In this document: in pieces, positions 24,173 through 32,876 of the stretch
Layout of the letters: every line of letters starts with the position of its first letter
How positions within the stretch are numbered: the stretch's first letter is position 1
Source of the DNA: JADJLQ01 sp964405735
GTDB taxonomy: Bacteria > Bacteroidota > Bacteroidia > Chitinophagales > Saprospiraceae
DNA: 40,004 bases
Assembly (NCBI GenBank): GCA_964405735.1
Contig: CAYOPD010000030.1
Span: forward strand, 1-40,004
Direction of reading: 5' to 3'
Notes under the pieces: generated by a model
Seen by the model: the letters and a program-made list of their open reading frames with translations, nothing else
The model's database searches: none
Told to the model about the DNA's origin: nothing
Made by a program: the position numbers and the translations under genes

Positions 24173-24490
24173 TCAAGGGTTTGCCCGATCCTTCCACCAC
24201 CACCATTTGAGTTTTTCTTCGCTCCTTTCCTCCGGTGCGGTCTCCGCAAAATAGACGGCGCAACGAAATACATAAAGCAGGCAGCGGTCCTGTACCATGC
24301 CGGCATGCCGGTTTGACAGATCATAGAGTTCCTGGGGATCTTTTCCGGCCAGGCCCCCTACTGACCGGATGCCGATATCCATCAGATCCCTGGCAATGGA
24401 CTTGCCTACACCAGGTATGATGCACAGGCTTTTCAGGATCTCCCGTTCCTCCAGGGAGACGGATTTTAAATTATGGGTTGATGGTGGCAT
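24173..24490 (-). CDS. Cdd1-family helix-hairpin-helix protein
   Basis: A 105-residue protein with the layout of the Cdd1 (pathogenicity-locus) family. An HhH motif, CIIPGVGKSIARDLMDIGI (23-41), is followed by GLAGKDPQELYDLSNRH, then CLLYVFRCAVYFAE and the tryptophan-rich ending KLKWWWWKD. HhH proteins of this kind are presumed nucleic-acid binding, but no activity is established. The start overlaps the end of the cyclase gene by 20 bp, so the two are co-transcribed and possibly coupled. Confidence 0.82.
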   Translation of the reverse strand: MPPSTHNLKSVSLEEREILKSLCIIPGVGKSIARDLMDIGIRSVGGLAGKDPQELYDLSNRHAGMVQDRCLLYVFRCAVYFAETAPEERSEEKLKWWWWKDRANP

Positions 24491-25133
24491 AGGCTCTTAC
24501 CGGAAAGGTACCCATGTTTAGGATTTTTGGAGGTGCCGCGGAAAACAGAAAATTTACGGATGGAATTTGTTCCAGATTACAGAGGTGTTCGACGATCAGG
24601 ATTTCTTCATGGAGGAGGATACTGTGAACAGGGCGTGCATTGCCCCGGGTGTCATCAATATTGTGTGAATCAATGCCTACCAATCCTGCACCCTGGTCGC
24701 GGAGAAGAAGTGCTGCTTCTTCGGTGACAAAGGGGTGATCGGAATAATACTTCCCGGTATTCCAGAAGGTTGCCCATCCGGTATGGATCAGGACCGCTTT
24801 GCGATATAGGTCCAGATATTGAAAAAATTCGGTTCCGATGGCCAAACCATTCTGCCAGGGAGCATGGATCAATACAGCTGGCAGGTCGACCAATTTTTCC
24901 AAAGCGACTTCCGAAAGATCCTTTCCGCCTTCATATCGGTGAAAGGGGCAGTCGATATAGGTGCCGGTATTGCTTACCATGTCTATCCTTCCGATCTGGA
25001 AGCTGGTTCCTTCCGCATAAAAGGATTTGCTGGCTTCCCGGGACAGGTAATCGCAGATCAGGGGAGGGGGGAGACCCTTGTAGGTCACCAGGTTTTCTTC
25101 AATGGTATGGCTCAGGTCTATATGAGTCCTCAC
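24471..25133 (-). CDS. Cyclase-family protein (kynurenine formamidase fold), altered metal motif
   Basis: A 220-residue member of the cyclase superfamily (PF04199 type). It begins with THIDLSHTIEENLVTY. The usual metal signature HxGTHxDxPxH reads NTGTYIDCPFH (55-65), so the first and second histidines are Asn and Tyr while D61 and H65 remain. Later motifs GIDSHNIDDT and VHSILLHEEILIVEHLCNL match the family. I recall a large subfamily with NTGTY in this place, so the change is probably ancestral rather than local decay. Activity as a formamidase is therefore doubtful. It overlaps the Cdd1 gene downstream by 20 bp. Confidence 0.8.
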   Translation of the reverse strand: MRTHIDLSHTIEENLVTYKGLPPPLICDYLSREASKSFYAEGTSFQIGRIDMVSNTGTYIDCPFHRYEGGKDLSEVALEKLVDLPAVLIHAPWQNGLAIGTEFFQYLDLYRKAVLIHTGWATFWNTGKYYSDHPFVTEEAALLLRDQGAGLVGIDSHNIDDTRGNARPVHSILLHEEILIVEHLCNLEQIPSVNFLFSAAPPKILNMGTFPVRAYATINP

Positions 25134-25184
25134 GAACTAATTGGCATTTGGTGAATTTTAAAGGGCAGGATCCAAAATAAGGAT

Positions 25185-25436
25185 TTATCCTGTTCCCCCA
25201 GGCTTATAATACAACCTGATCAAAGCCACCAGCGAAACCATCGCCCAGGTGGCCTCCAAAACCATAAAAGGCAGGGAGTGGATCATCACCGAAGAGAGAA
25301 AGGCGAGTATTGCACCGGCCAGATTCATGAGGATATAAAACAAACTGCCGGTCTCTATTTTCTTATAAAGATTAAAAAAATAGGCCAGCAGAATAAGAAA
25401 CACACCTAATGCACCCACGACATCCGCCAGACTCAT
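25185..25436 (-). CDS. Small CBU_0592-type membrane protein
   Basis: An 83-residue protein with three hydrophobic segments (ADVVGALGVFLILLAYFF, LFYILMNLAGAILAFLSSVM, FMVLEATWAMVSLVALIRL). The pattern, including VGALGVFLILLAY and LEATWAMVSLVAL, matches the small CBU_0592/YgjV-like membrane family, whose function is unknown. It lies between the M48 protease and cyclase genes on the same strand, 23 bp after the protease stop. Confidence 0.72.
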   Translation of the reverse strand: MSLADVVGALGVFLILLAYFFNLYKKIETGSLFYILMNLAGAILAFLSSVMIHSLPFMVLEATWAMVSLVALIRLYYKPGGTG

Positions 25437-25459
25437 TCTCTTTTATTTGCGTTGCGGTC

Positions 25460-26929
25460 TCAGGCCTTTCCCTTTTTTGCAATTTTAATCAACTTACCGG
25501 CAGGAACCATCGTCGTCAGGTCCATCCCGTTCAGAATGGCAAATTCGTTCAGCCTTTTTTGTTCTATTCCATAACGGGTAAGCAGGGCTGAAAGCGTGGA
25601 CTGGCTGGGCGCATTGATCGTATTGATGTATTCTGCCTGCACATTGATTTTGGATGCCTCGGTCAGATTGCTGAACCCCTCCATGGTATTGAGGAAAAGA
25701 TTCTGATAACCCTGAAAGTCCTTGTTGGCACAGACTCCATGAAGGCAATAGATATACTGGTCTTTCTGGATATAATAACTCAGGATCATCGGCTTTTCAG
25801 CTTCCGTAGGCGCTTGTTGTCCTTCAGCTACTTGTTGGGTGGACAAGACCGACACTGCATTATACCCGTTCACTCTCCGGTTTTCTGACCGGATTGGAAC
25901 AAGCCCAAATTGTTTATTTGAATTGGCAATAACCTCATCGAAATTAGCTCCCTGGCCTAATACCAGGAGCATCATGGCTTTTCCATTGGGTTCCGCCATC
26001 ACAAACTGGACCGGTGAATTTTGAGTCTGCCAGCCGGTTGGCACCGGAAAACGGAATTTTAACTGGGGATGATAAAAAACATTTCCTTCCACATATCCTT
26101 CATTGGGATCATCACCGTACATTAGGCCATTGATCCTGCGGAGATAATCATCCTGGTTTATTTTAAGCGTGGTTTTATCCAAATTGTTCTGTGCAAGTTC
26201 AGCCAGTTTATGTACTTTATTATAGCGGTCACCCGGATCGGGGTGCGTACTCAGGAAAGTGGGCAAACGCTCTCCTTCGCCTTCAGAAAGCCGGGAAAGG
26301 GTATTGAAAAAATTAGCCATCTGGTGAGCATCGTAACCGATTTTGGTGGAATACTCCACGCCCAGTTCATCTGCCTGGGTCTCATGTGCCCTGCTGAATT
26401 TTAGCAACAAAAGCTGGGCACCCTGCATCAGGGTTTCGGCCATCTGGGCTGCGGCCGGAGAGGCGATAATAAGTCCAATGACCCCGATTTGGGTCAGCAG
26501 CTGATCCTTGGCTTGGGCATTGGCATGCCGGGCAGTGATGTGCCCGATTTCATGTCCAAGTACCCCGGCGAATTCCGCTTCATTGTTGAAATGGGCCATG
26601 ATTCCCCGGGTGAAATATATGTAACCGCCGGGTACAGCAAATGCATTGACAACTGGAGAACTAATCACCTGAAAAGTATATCCGTGCTGGGGCCTGTGAC
26701 TGATGGCCGCCATTTGCTGGCCTTTTTCATTGATGAAGGCCTGCAGTGCTGGATTTTCATATTTGCCAAATTCAGCCAATACTGCCGGATTGCTTTCAGC
26801 TCCCATGGCTTTTTCCTGTTCTTCGGACATGAGATTCAACTGTTTTTTTCCGGTAACGGGATTGCGTGAACACTGATAGAAAAGCAGACCAATAATGGCC
26901 AGGATTAACACTAAATTCAGTCTTTTCAT
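25460..26929 (-). CDS. M48 metalloprotease lipoprotein with C-terminal LysM-like domain
   Basis: A 489-residue protein starting at the ATG at 26929; an in-frame ATG at 27010 would add 27 residues ahead of the lipoprotein signal and is rejected. The lipobox is YQC (C20). The M48 zinc motif is HEIGH (126-130) with the third ligand in AHETQADELG. FLSTHPDPGDRY is the characteristic BepA/LoiP-like ending of the protease domain. Residues about 290-420 form a beta-rich domain (FRFPVPTGWQTQ). The last 50 (STLSALLTRYGIEQKRLNEF...PAGKLIKI) look like a LysM domain, suggesting cell-wall or glycan tethering. The likely role is envelope quality control. It is divergent from the amylase gene. Confidence 0.87.
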   Translation of the reverse strand: MKRLNLVLILAIIGLLFYQCSRNPVTGKKQLNLMSEEQEKAMGAESNPAVLAEFGKYENPALQAFINEKGQQMAAISHRPQHGYTFQVISSPVVNAFAVPGGYIYFTRGIMAHFNNEAEFAGVLGHEIGHITARHANAQAKDQLLTQIGVIGLIIASPAAAQMAETLMQGAQLLLLKFSRAHETQADELGVEYSTKIGYDAHQMANFFNTLSRLSEGEGERLPTFLSTHPDPGDRYNKVHKLAELAQNNLDKTTLKINQDDYLRRINGLMYGDDPNEGYVEGNVFYHPQLKFRFPVPTGWQTQNSPVQFVMAEPNGKAMMLLVLGQGANFDEVIANSNKQFGLVPIRSENRRVNGYNAVSVLSTQQVAEGQQAPTEAEKPMILSYYIQKDQYIYCLHGVCANKDFQGYQNLFLNTMEGFSNLTEASKINVQAEYINTINAPSQSTLSALLTRYGIEQKRLNEFAILNGMDLTTMVPAGKLIKIAKKGKA

Positions 26930-27012
26930 TTTGATTAGTTTTGTTGACTTCAAGTATAACGAAGTCCAGAACAAGTTAATTTCAAAATTAAAATACGAAA
27001 TTTCATTCATTC

Positions 27013-29871
27013 ATGTCTTTTAAACAATTATTGATCGGATTTCTTTGGCTTCTGGGCATGCCTGCTTCCCCCCTTCTTGGCCAGTTGCTTGACTGGGCAC
27101 CCTCCTTTCCAAAAGCCGATGACTCGATCCGGATCACCCTGGATGCCACCAAAGGAAATAAAGGATTGCTGGACTTTAATGGAAATGTCTATGTCCATAT
27201 CGGAGTCATCACCACTGCGAGCGCCTCATCTTCCGAATGGAAATATGTACCGTTTACCTGGGGATCCACCATGACCGCCGCGCAGGCGGTTAACCTTGGC
27301 AAAAACAGATGGCAATATTCGATCGCCCATATCAGAAACTTTTTTAAAGTGCCCGCAGGGGAGAAAATCACGCATATAGCCATCCTCTTCCGGGCCGGGG
27401 CATGCTCCAATTGTGCCAGCCAGCGAAACAGCGACGGAAGTGACATGTATATTCCTGTTTACGAGGACAGGCTCGCCACCCGTTTTATTAAACCACACTT
27501 CCAGCCTTTGTTCAAACCGGTTCTGGAGAATATGAAGCTTCTACCCGGCGAATTCCTTAATGTTGAAGCAGTCAGCAATACGAACGTGGCCTGGGAATTG
27601 TTTTTAAACCAGCAGTCGGTCGGACAATACCCGGCCCGGGATACCCTGGCGGTAAATCTGGCTATACCGGCTGGCGGGAGTTATACCGTTACTACTATTG
27701 CCCATTCTGCAAACCAGGCCGTCCGGGATTCATTTTCTTTTTTTTTAGTTGACTCCATCCCTAAACAGCCTTTACCAAAGGGGGTAAAACCGGGCATCAA
27801 TTATGAAACCGGAGATACTTCCCTGATCCTGGTATTGGAGGCGCCTTTTAAAAACAGGGTAGCCGTTATTGGCGATTTTCCCGGCAGCAACTGGATAGAA
27901 AAACAGCAGTTCCAGATGAACAGGGCTGAAGATGGAAAATCCTGGTGGTTGAGAATCACCGGCCTGATACCCGGTATGGAATATGCCTACCAATACCTGG
28001 TGGATGGCACTTTAAAAATTGCGGACCCTTATTCTGAAAAAATACTCGATCCCGTAAACGACCCCTTCATTTCAGCGGAAACCTATCCCGGGCTTAAAGC
28101 CTATCCCACTGGTAAAACTACCGGGATTGCAGGCGTGGTACAGACTAATAAACCTGCCTATGCCTGGCAGAACGCTTTTGACCGGCCTGAAAAAACAGAT
28201 CTGATCATATATGAATTGTTGCTCCGTGATTTCCTGGCAAAACACGACTGGAATACCCTGACCGATACCCTGAATTATCTGAGCTGTCTGGGCATCAATG
28301 CGGTCGAACTCATGCCCATTCAGGAATTTGACGGCAATCAGAGCTGGGGTTACAACCCTTCGTTTTTCTTTGCCCCGGACAAATACTATGGTCCTGAAGA
28401 TGACCTGCGGCGATTTATAGATTCCTGCCATGGCCGGGGCATTGCGGTGATCCTGGATCTCGTGCTCAACCATGCCACCGGCACCTGCCCCCTGGCTGCC
28501 TTGTATTGGGATGGGATCAACAACCAGCCTGCGCCGGAAAATCCCTGGTTCAATGTGACAGCCACCCATCCATTTAATGTATTCAATGATTTTAACCATC
28601 AAAGCCCCGATACCCGGTATTTCAGCCTTCGGGTGATGGAACATTGGTTGAAAAAGTATAAAATCGATGGGTACCGGTTTGATCTTTCGAAAGGGTTTAC
28701 CCAGGTCAAAAATCCCAATGATGTGGCCCGCTGGAGTGACTATGACCCCAGCCGGGTGGCCATCTGGCGCCTTTACCACGACAGTATTCAGAAGTTTTCT
28801 CCCGGCGCTTATACCATCCTGGAACATTTTGCGGATAATGGCGAAGAAATATCACTTGCTGCGTATGGCATGCTGCTTTGGGGGAATTCAAATTACGCTT
28901 ACGGTTCAGCCACCCGGGGAATCAATGAAGGATCTACTTTCGATTGGTCGGTTTACCAGACCAGGGGATGGACCCAGCCCCACCTGGTGTCCTATATGGA
29001 AAGCCACGACGAAGAACGCCTCATGTACCTCAACCTGCAATCCGGCCTGAGCAGCGGCAACTATAATATCCGGAATCTGAATACGGCGGTGGAACGCAAT
29101 AAAATGGCAGCCTCATTTTTCCTGCTCACGCCCGGCCCCAAATTGATCTGGCAGTTTGGCGAACTGGCTTATGATTATAGTATCAATACCTGCCAGAATG
29201 GAATGATCAACAACAATTGCCGGCTGGACAATAAACCTCCCGGCTGGCCCTATCTTCAAAATGGCAAAAGAAAAGAGCTGTATGACTGGTACAAAAAATT
29301 GATCGAAATACGGAATTTGCCCATGTTCAATGGAAAATTCAGCCAGGCCAGCCTGAATTACCGGCTCAATTCACCTATGAAATACATGAGCCTTCAAACC
29401 GACTCCATCAGCCTGGTGGTGGCCGGCAATTTTGATATTATTCCGGCTACCGCAAGTGTACGTTTTCCCCGGGCCGGAACCTGGTATGATCTGAAAGACA
29501 GCAGCTCCTTTTCAGTTGCCGCGCAGTTTACCGACCTCACGCTCCTGCCCGGGGAATACCATATTTATACTGACCGGAAACTGGATGTCACCACACCGGT
29601 AAAAGACCTATCCTATGAGATTCGTTCCGCTCGTATTTTCCCGAATCCATCCCTGGGTGCTGCGCGGCTGGAAATCGCCACGGAGAGGGAAGACCAGGTA
29701 GAAATTGAAATAATCGGAGTAGATGGGAAAAAACTACCTTGGAAAAATAAGGTGAATGTATTTCCAGGCAACCATACGATTGACCTGCCCGATCCGGTCT
29801 CCCCTGGAATTTATCTGATCCGGGTGGTTGGCACTTACGGAATAATGCTGGTGAAGTGGGTCGTTAATTGA
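27013..29871 (+). CDS. T9SS-secreted GH13 alpha-amylase-family glycosidase
   Basis: A 952-residue secreted enzyme. A signal peptide (1-23, ending LLGQ) is followed by about 230 residues of beta-rich sequence. A CBM48-like domain follows (VAVIGDFPGSNWIEK; YAYQYLVDG), then the GH13 barrel with DLVLNH (482-487), nucleophile D557 in GYRFDLSKG, acid/base E604 in ILEHFAD and D666 in MESHDEER. All three catalytic acids are present. The last 80 residues, starting IFPNPSLGAARLE, are a T9SS sorting domain, so the enzyme is placed on or released from the cell surface to cut starch or glycogen-like glucans. No SusC/SusD genes are in the window. It diverges from the M48 gene with an 83-bp shared upstream region. 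Confidence 0.93.
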   Translation: MSFKQLLIGFLWLLGMPASPLLGQLLDWAPSFPKADDSIRITLDATKGNKGLLDFNGNVYVHIGVITTASASSSEWKYVPFTWGSTMTAAQAVNLGKNRWQYSIAHIRNFFKVPAGEKITHIAILFRAGACSNCASQRNSDGSDMYIPVYEDRLATRFIKPHFQPLFKPVLENMKLLPGEFLNVEAVSNTNVAWELFLNQQSVGQYPARDTLAVNLAIPAGGSYTVTTIAHSANQAVRDSFSFFLVDSIPKQPLPKGVKPGINYETGDTSLILVLEAPFKNRVAVIGDFPGSNWIEKQQFQMNRAEDGKSWWLRITGLIPGMEYAYQYLVDGTLKIADPYSEKILDPVNDPFISAETYPGLKAYPTGKTTGIAGVVQTNKPAYAWQNAFDRPEKTDLIIYELLLRDFLAKHDWNTLTDTLNYLSCLGINAVELMPIQEFDGNQSWGYNPSFFFAPDKYYGPEDDLRRFIDSCHGRGIAVILDLVLNHATGTCPLAALYWDGINNQPAPENPWFNVTATHPFNVFNDFNHQSPDTRYFSLRVMEHWLKKYKIDGYRFDLSKGFTQVKNPNDVARWSDYDPSRVAIWRLYHDSIQKFSPGAYTILEHFADNGEEISLAAYGMLLWGNSNYAYGSATRGINEGSTFDWSVYQTRGWTQPHLVSYMESHDEERLMYLNLQSGLSSGNYNIRNLNTAVERNKMAASFFLLTPGPKLIWQFGELAYDYSINTCQNGMINNNCRLDNKPPGWPYLQNGKRKELYDWYKKLIEIRNLPMFNGKFSQASLNYRLNSPMKYMSLQTDSISLVVAGNFDIIPATASVRFPRAGTWYDLKDSSSFSVAAQFTDLTLLPGEYHIYTDRKLDVTTPVKDLSYEIRSARIFPNPSLGAARLEIATEREDQVEIEIIGVDGKKLPWKNKVNVFPGNHTIDLPDPVSPGIYLIRVVGTYGIMLVKWVVN

Positions 29872-29912
29872 TTGGTGACTCCTTCGATTTTCCCGTTTCT
29901 TTGCCTTCCCAA

Positions 29913-30350
29913 ATGAATACTGCTTTTAAAGTCGTTGCCTTTTTTTTATTGAATTTTTGCTGGCTGGCCACCAGTGCCCAAACCGTGACGGGAACCTGGC
30001 GAACGGTGGATGACCGGGATAAGCAGTCCAAGTCTTATGTTCATATTTATGAAGAAGACGGTCAGCTCTTCGGCAGAATTACAAAGTTGTTGAAAGATAA
30101 ACCGGATGCCATATGCAAGGATTGCAAGGGTTCACGGAAAAATCAGTCCCTGCTTGGCATGGTTGTTATTGAAGGGCTTCGGAGGATCAGGGATGAGTTT
30201 GGCGATGGGCGCATCTTTGACCCGGTGACCGGCAATGACTATAAATGCACCCTCTGGATTGAACCCGGCAAGCCGGACGAACTGAGAGTCCGGGGCACCC
30301 ACTGGTCGGGAATTTACCGCACCCAGACCTGGTATAAAGTGACTGAATAA
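29913..30350 (+). CDS. DUF2147 secreted protein
   Basis: A 145-residue protein with a signal peptide (MNTAFKVVAFFLLNFCWLATSAQ). The DUF2147 pattern follows: VTGTWRTVDD, YVHIYEEDGQLFGRI, DKPDAICKDCKG, FDPVTGNDYKCTLWIEPGKP and a late IYRTQTWYKV. I start at 29913 because the signal peptide begins there; the frame remains open for another 15 codons upstream, overlapping the amylase stop. DUF2147 proteins are small beta-barrel-type periplasmic proteins of unknown function. It lies 41 bp after the amylase gene on the same strand. Confidence 0.87.
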   Translation: MNTAFKVVAFFLLNFCWLATSAQTVTGTWRTVDDRDKQSKSYVHIYEEDGQLFGRITKLLKDKPDAICKDCKGSRKNQSLLGMVVIEGLRRIRDEFGDGRIFDPVTGNDYKCTLWIEPGKPDELRVRGTHWSGIYRTQTWYKVTE

Positions 30351-30368
30351 TGTATACCAGTCTGACAA

Positions 30369-30380
30369 ACAAATATTTGT
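30369..30380. repeat. 12-bp perfect palindrome ACAAATATTTGT
   Basis: It lies 18 bp after the DUF2147 stop in the 126-bp gap before a small gene. It is AT-rich and could be an operator, but palindromes of this composition also arise by chance. Confidence 0.25.
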
Positions 30381-30476
30381 CTAATTAACATTTGAAAGAT
30401 ATCCCGCTTTACAATAATTCGCCCGAGGCTCCAGTTTTAATAGATGTGAAAAGCATTTTATTACAAAACAAAGTCT

Positions 30477-30689
30477 ATGGCAAAAAACACTACACTAAAG
30501 AATCAACTGGTTTCAACTTTTAATGGTTTTGGGGCTTCGCCGGAACAGTTTAATGAAACTGCCGAAGAAGATCAACAGGTCTGGGAATTTATGAATAAAA
30601 TCAAAAACATCCGGATCCGCCCTTCTTTATATGGCGTCCACAAAATCCTGGAATATGCCCATATGCAGACTTCCACCCCCCGCAGCTGA
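30477..30689 (+). CDS. Small orphan protein of 70 residues
   Basis: MAKNTTLKNQLVSTFNGFG begins a hydrophilic, acidic-centred protein (FNETAEEDQQVWEFMNKIKN) with a basic helix-like end (IRIRPSLYGVHKILEYAH). There is no signal peptide, membrane segment or Cys. I do not recognise the family. A strong intrinsic terminator begins 26 bp after its stop, which supports that this short frame is a real, independently expressed gene. A DNA- or protein-binding role would be a guess. Confidence 0.6.
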   Translation: MAKNTTLKNQLVSTFNGFGASPEQFNETAEEDQQVWEFMNKIKNIRIRPSLYGVHKILEYAHMQTSTPRS

Positions 30690-30714
30690 AGCAAAGAACG
30701 ATTCCTTTATTCTG

Positions 30715-30750
30715 AAAAACCTTTGAGTCCAAAAGATCAAAGGTTTTTTT
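30715..30750 (+). terminator. Intrinsic terminator
   Basis: A 12-bp stem AAAAACCTTTGA / TCAAAGGTTTTT around a 10-nt loop, with a run of seven T (30744-30750) at its end. It closes the transcript of the small 70-residue gene. Confidence 0.85.
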
Positions 30751-30799
30751 ATTTGATCAAATTCGGTTTACAGGCACTGAAGAATTAGGTGCGATTAGC

Positions 30800-30807
30800 T
30801 ACCTTTG
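30800..30807 (+). promoter_or_regulatory. Putative -7 box TACCTTTG of the HEAT-cyclophilin/gcvT operon
   Basis: An exact TAnnTTTG match 59 bp upstream of the ATG at 30867 and 50 bp after the preceding terminator. The position suits the first promoter of a new transcript. Confidence 0.5.
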
Positions 30808-30866
30808 ATCCCTTGTTAAAGGGTGGTTTATCCGGTTTGGTCTTCAGTTAAATCCAGCTGTTCCTC

Positions 30867-32876
30867 ATGAAATTCTTGTTGAAAAATCTCCTGATTATTG
30901 CCCTCATTGCCTCCTCCTGCGTTCCGGTTAAAAAGGAAAGCAAAGCGGGAGATGCCATCGATATCAGCCCGGTTGAGGTTGATCTCCGGGATTCGGTGTT
31001 TGCTTCCGTCCTGAAGGCGCAAAACGATCAGGACCTGGGCGCCCTTACCAGCTATTTCAGTTCATCCATTCCGTCCATCCGTTACACTGCCGCCCTTGCC
31101 CTGGGCTCCGTCCGGGATAGCAGCATGGCGGATACTCTGGCCTATCTCCTGCAGGATGTCAATGTCCATGTTGCTTCTGCAGCGGCATACAGCCTGGGCC
31201 TTATGGGAGCTGCCCGCAGCCAGGCTGCCCTGCTCAATGCCTTCCGGCAATACGATACTTCCGGCATCAACTCACCCATCAATAGTGCCATTCTGGAAGC
31301 CGTTGGAAGGGTGGGCACCCCGGATTTTTTACAGGCTATGGCTACGGTTGAGACCTATGAACCCACAGATACCCTGCTCCTGCTCGGCCAGATACGCGGC
31401 ATTTACCGTTATATGCTAAGGGGCATGACTGATCCGGCCGGGACCGCCACTGCATTAAAATACCTGGCCGATAAATCCTATCCCGAAGAAGTCCGGTTGC
31501 TGGCGGCGCATTACCTGTCCAGGGCCAAGGATCTGGACCTTAGCGGGGAGGCAGATCAATTGCTGGCTTTCCTGCAGGGGGAATCGGTCCCTGAAATCCG
31601 GCTTCCCCTGGTGCTTGCCCTTGGTAAAACCAAATCCGAAGGGGCCTGGAACGCCCTGGTCGAAATCATCCGCACGGATAAGGATACCCGTATGGTATGC
31701 AATGCGCTCAGGGCGATGAACCACTATGATTATGCACAGACCAAAAGCATTATGCTGTCCGCTCTTAGAAACAAGGACATCAGCATCGCCCGGACAGCCC
31801 TGGAATACCTGGACAATTTCGGACGCGTTGCCGACGCCGGCGACTACCGGAACATTGCCAGGGAAAACCTGCCCTGGCAGGTGAAAATTCCCCTGCTTGG
31901 GATTGCCAATGAAAATTATTCCTATGCCTATGGCATCACCAAAGGAAATATTAATGCGGAACTCAAATCGATCCTGAGCCGCGCCGCGGGCCTGGACGAA
32001 AAAATGGCTTGCCTCCGAGCCCTGGCAACCGATCCCAAAAATTACCCCTTCATCCTCGAAACCGGAAGGCAATCGGCCCTTCCGGCCATTCATTCCGCCG
32101 TGATGGAATCGGGATTGGAGATCCTGAAAAGCAAGTATTTCACCAGCGCCTTTGGCAACGGGGATGGAGTTAAAAAGGAAATACTGGCCTATATCACCGA
32201 TCACCTATCCAGGGGCGATGAAGCGGCCCTCGAAATCATGGAAAGCCTGGCCCGCGACGGTTCTGGCGGTTTAAAAACCCTGGTGGACATACCCGCCCTT
32301 GAACAAATCAAATCCAACCTGGCCTCCAATCCCTATGCCCAGTATATGCTGGGCAAAACCCTCAATAACCTTAAAGGGACTTCAAGTCCGCTTTCCAAAA
32401 TGGAGAATTACAAAAAACGGTCTCTGGCTGATTTTATGTCCTCCGCAGGCCCCGCTTTCGCGGATATCCACACGGACAAGGGTATCATACGCCTGCGATT
32501 GCTGAATACCCTGGCTCCGGCCACCGTCATCAATTTCGTCAACCTCGCCCGCAATGAATTTTATAATGGAAAGAGCTTCCACCGGATTGTTCCCAATTTT
32601 GTAATACAGGGCGGATGTCCTCGAGGAGACGGCTTTGGTTCGATGGAATACAGCATCCGGACGGAAACGCCCCCCGTGTATTACAACAAAGCCGGCCTGG
32701 TTGGCATGGCTTCCAGCGGACCGCATACAGAGAGTTGTCAGTTCTTCATAACCCACAGTCCTACGCCCCACCTCGACGGCAATTATACTATTTTCGCCGA
32801 GGTCGTTGCCGGAATGGATGTGGTCAACCAGGTTCAGCCGGGAGATAAAATACAAAGCATCAATATTACCGAATGA
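30867..32876 (+). CDS. HEAT-repeat lipoprotein with C-terminal cyclophilin-type peptidyl-prolyl isomerase domain
   Basis: A 669-residue protein with a lipoprotein signal (IASSC, C18). Residues about 45-510 are helical HEAT/PBS-like repeats (RYTAALALGSVRDSSMADTL; VASAAAYSLGLMGAARSQ; EVRLLAAHYLSRAKDL). The last 135 residues are a cyclophilin: IHTDKGIIRLRLL, FVNLARNEFYNGKSFHRIVP, FVIQGGCPRGDG, GMASSGPHTESCQFFI and LDGNYTIFAEV. The catalytic Arg of FHRIVPNFVIQGG is present. It probably folds or scaffolds envelope proteins at the inner face of the outer membrane. Its stop overlaps the gcvT start by 4 bp (ATGA), which couples an envelope chaperone to a metabolic gene. Confidence 0.9.
   Translation: MKFLLKNLLIIALIASSCVPVKKESKAGDAIDISPVEVDLRDSVFASVLKAQNDQDLGALTSYFSSSIPSIRYTAALALGSVRDSSMADTLAYLLQDVNVHVASAAAYSLGLMGAARSQAALLNAFRQYDTSGINSPINSAILEAVGRVGTPDFLQAMATVETYEPTDTLLLLGQIRGIYRYMLRGMTDPAGTATALKYLADKSYPEEVRLLAAHYLSRAKDLDLSGEADQLLAFLQGESVPEIRLPLVLALGKTKSEGAWNALVEIIRTDKDTRMVCNALRAMNHYDYAQTKSIMLSALRNKDISIARTALEYLDNFGRVADAGDYRNIARENLPWQVKIPLLGIANENYSYAYGITKGNINAELKSILSRAAGLDEKMACLRALATDPKNYPFILETGRQSALPAIHSAVMESGLEILKSKYFTSAFGNGDGVKKEILAYITDHLSRGDEAALEIMESLARDGSGGLKTLVDIPALEQIKSNLASNPYAQYMLGKTLNNLKGTSSPLSKMENYKKRSLADFMSSAGPAFADIHTDKGIIRLRLLNTLAPATVINFVNLARNEFYNGKSFHRIVPNFVIQGGCPRGDGFGSMEYSIRTETPPVYYNKAGLVGMASSGPHTESCQFFITHSPTPHLDGNYTIFAEVVAGMDVVNQVQPGDKIQSINITE

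Noticed and set aside
26930..27010. Upstream start for the M48 protease
   Set aside because: It would place 27 residues before the lipoprotein signal peptide, which must be N-terminal.
28072..28827. 251-codon antisense frame inside the amylase gene
   Set aside because: The plus strand encodes the GH13 catalytic domain with all active-site residues; the antisense product is not protein-like.
27013..29871. Starch-utilisation (Sus) locus
   Set aside because: There is no SusC/SusD pair or SusR-type regulator nearby; only one secreted amylase is present.
31455..32204. 249-codon antisense frame inside the HEAT-cyclophilin gene
   Set aside because: A shadow of a repeat-rich coding region; no start context or known motif.
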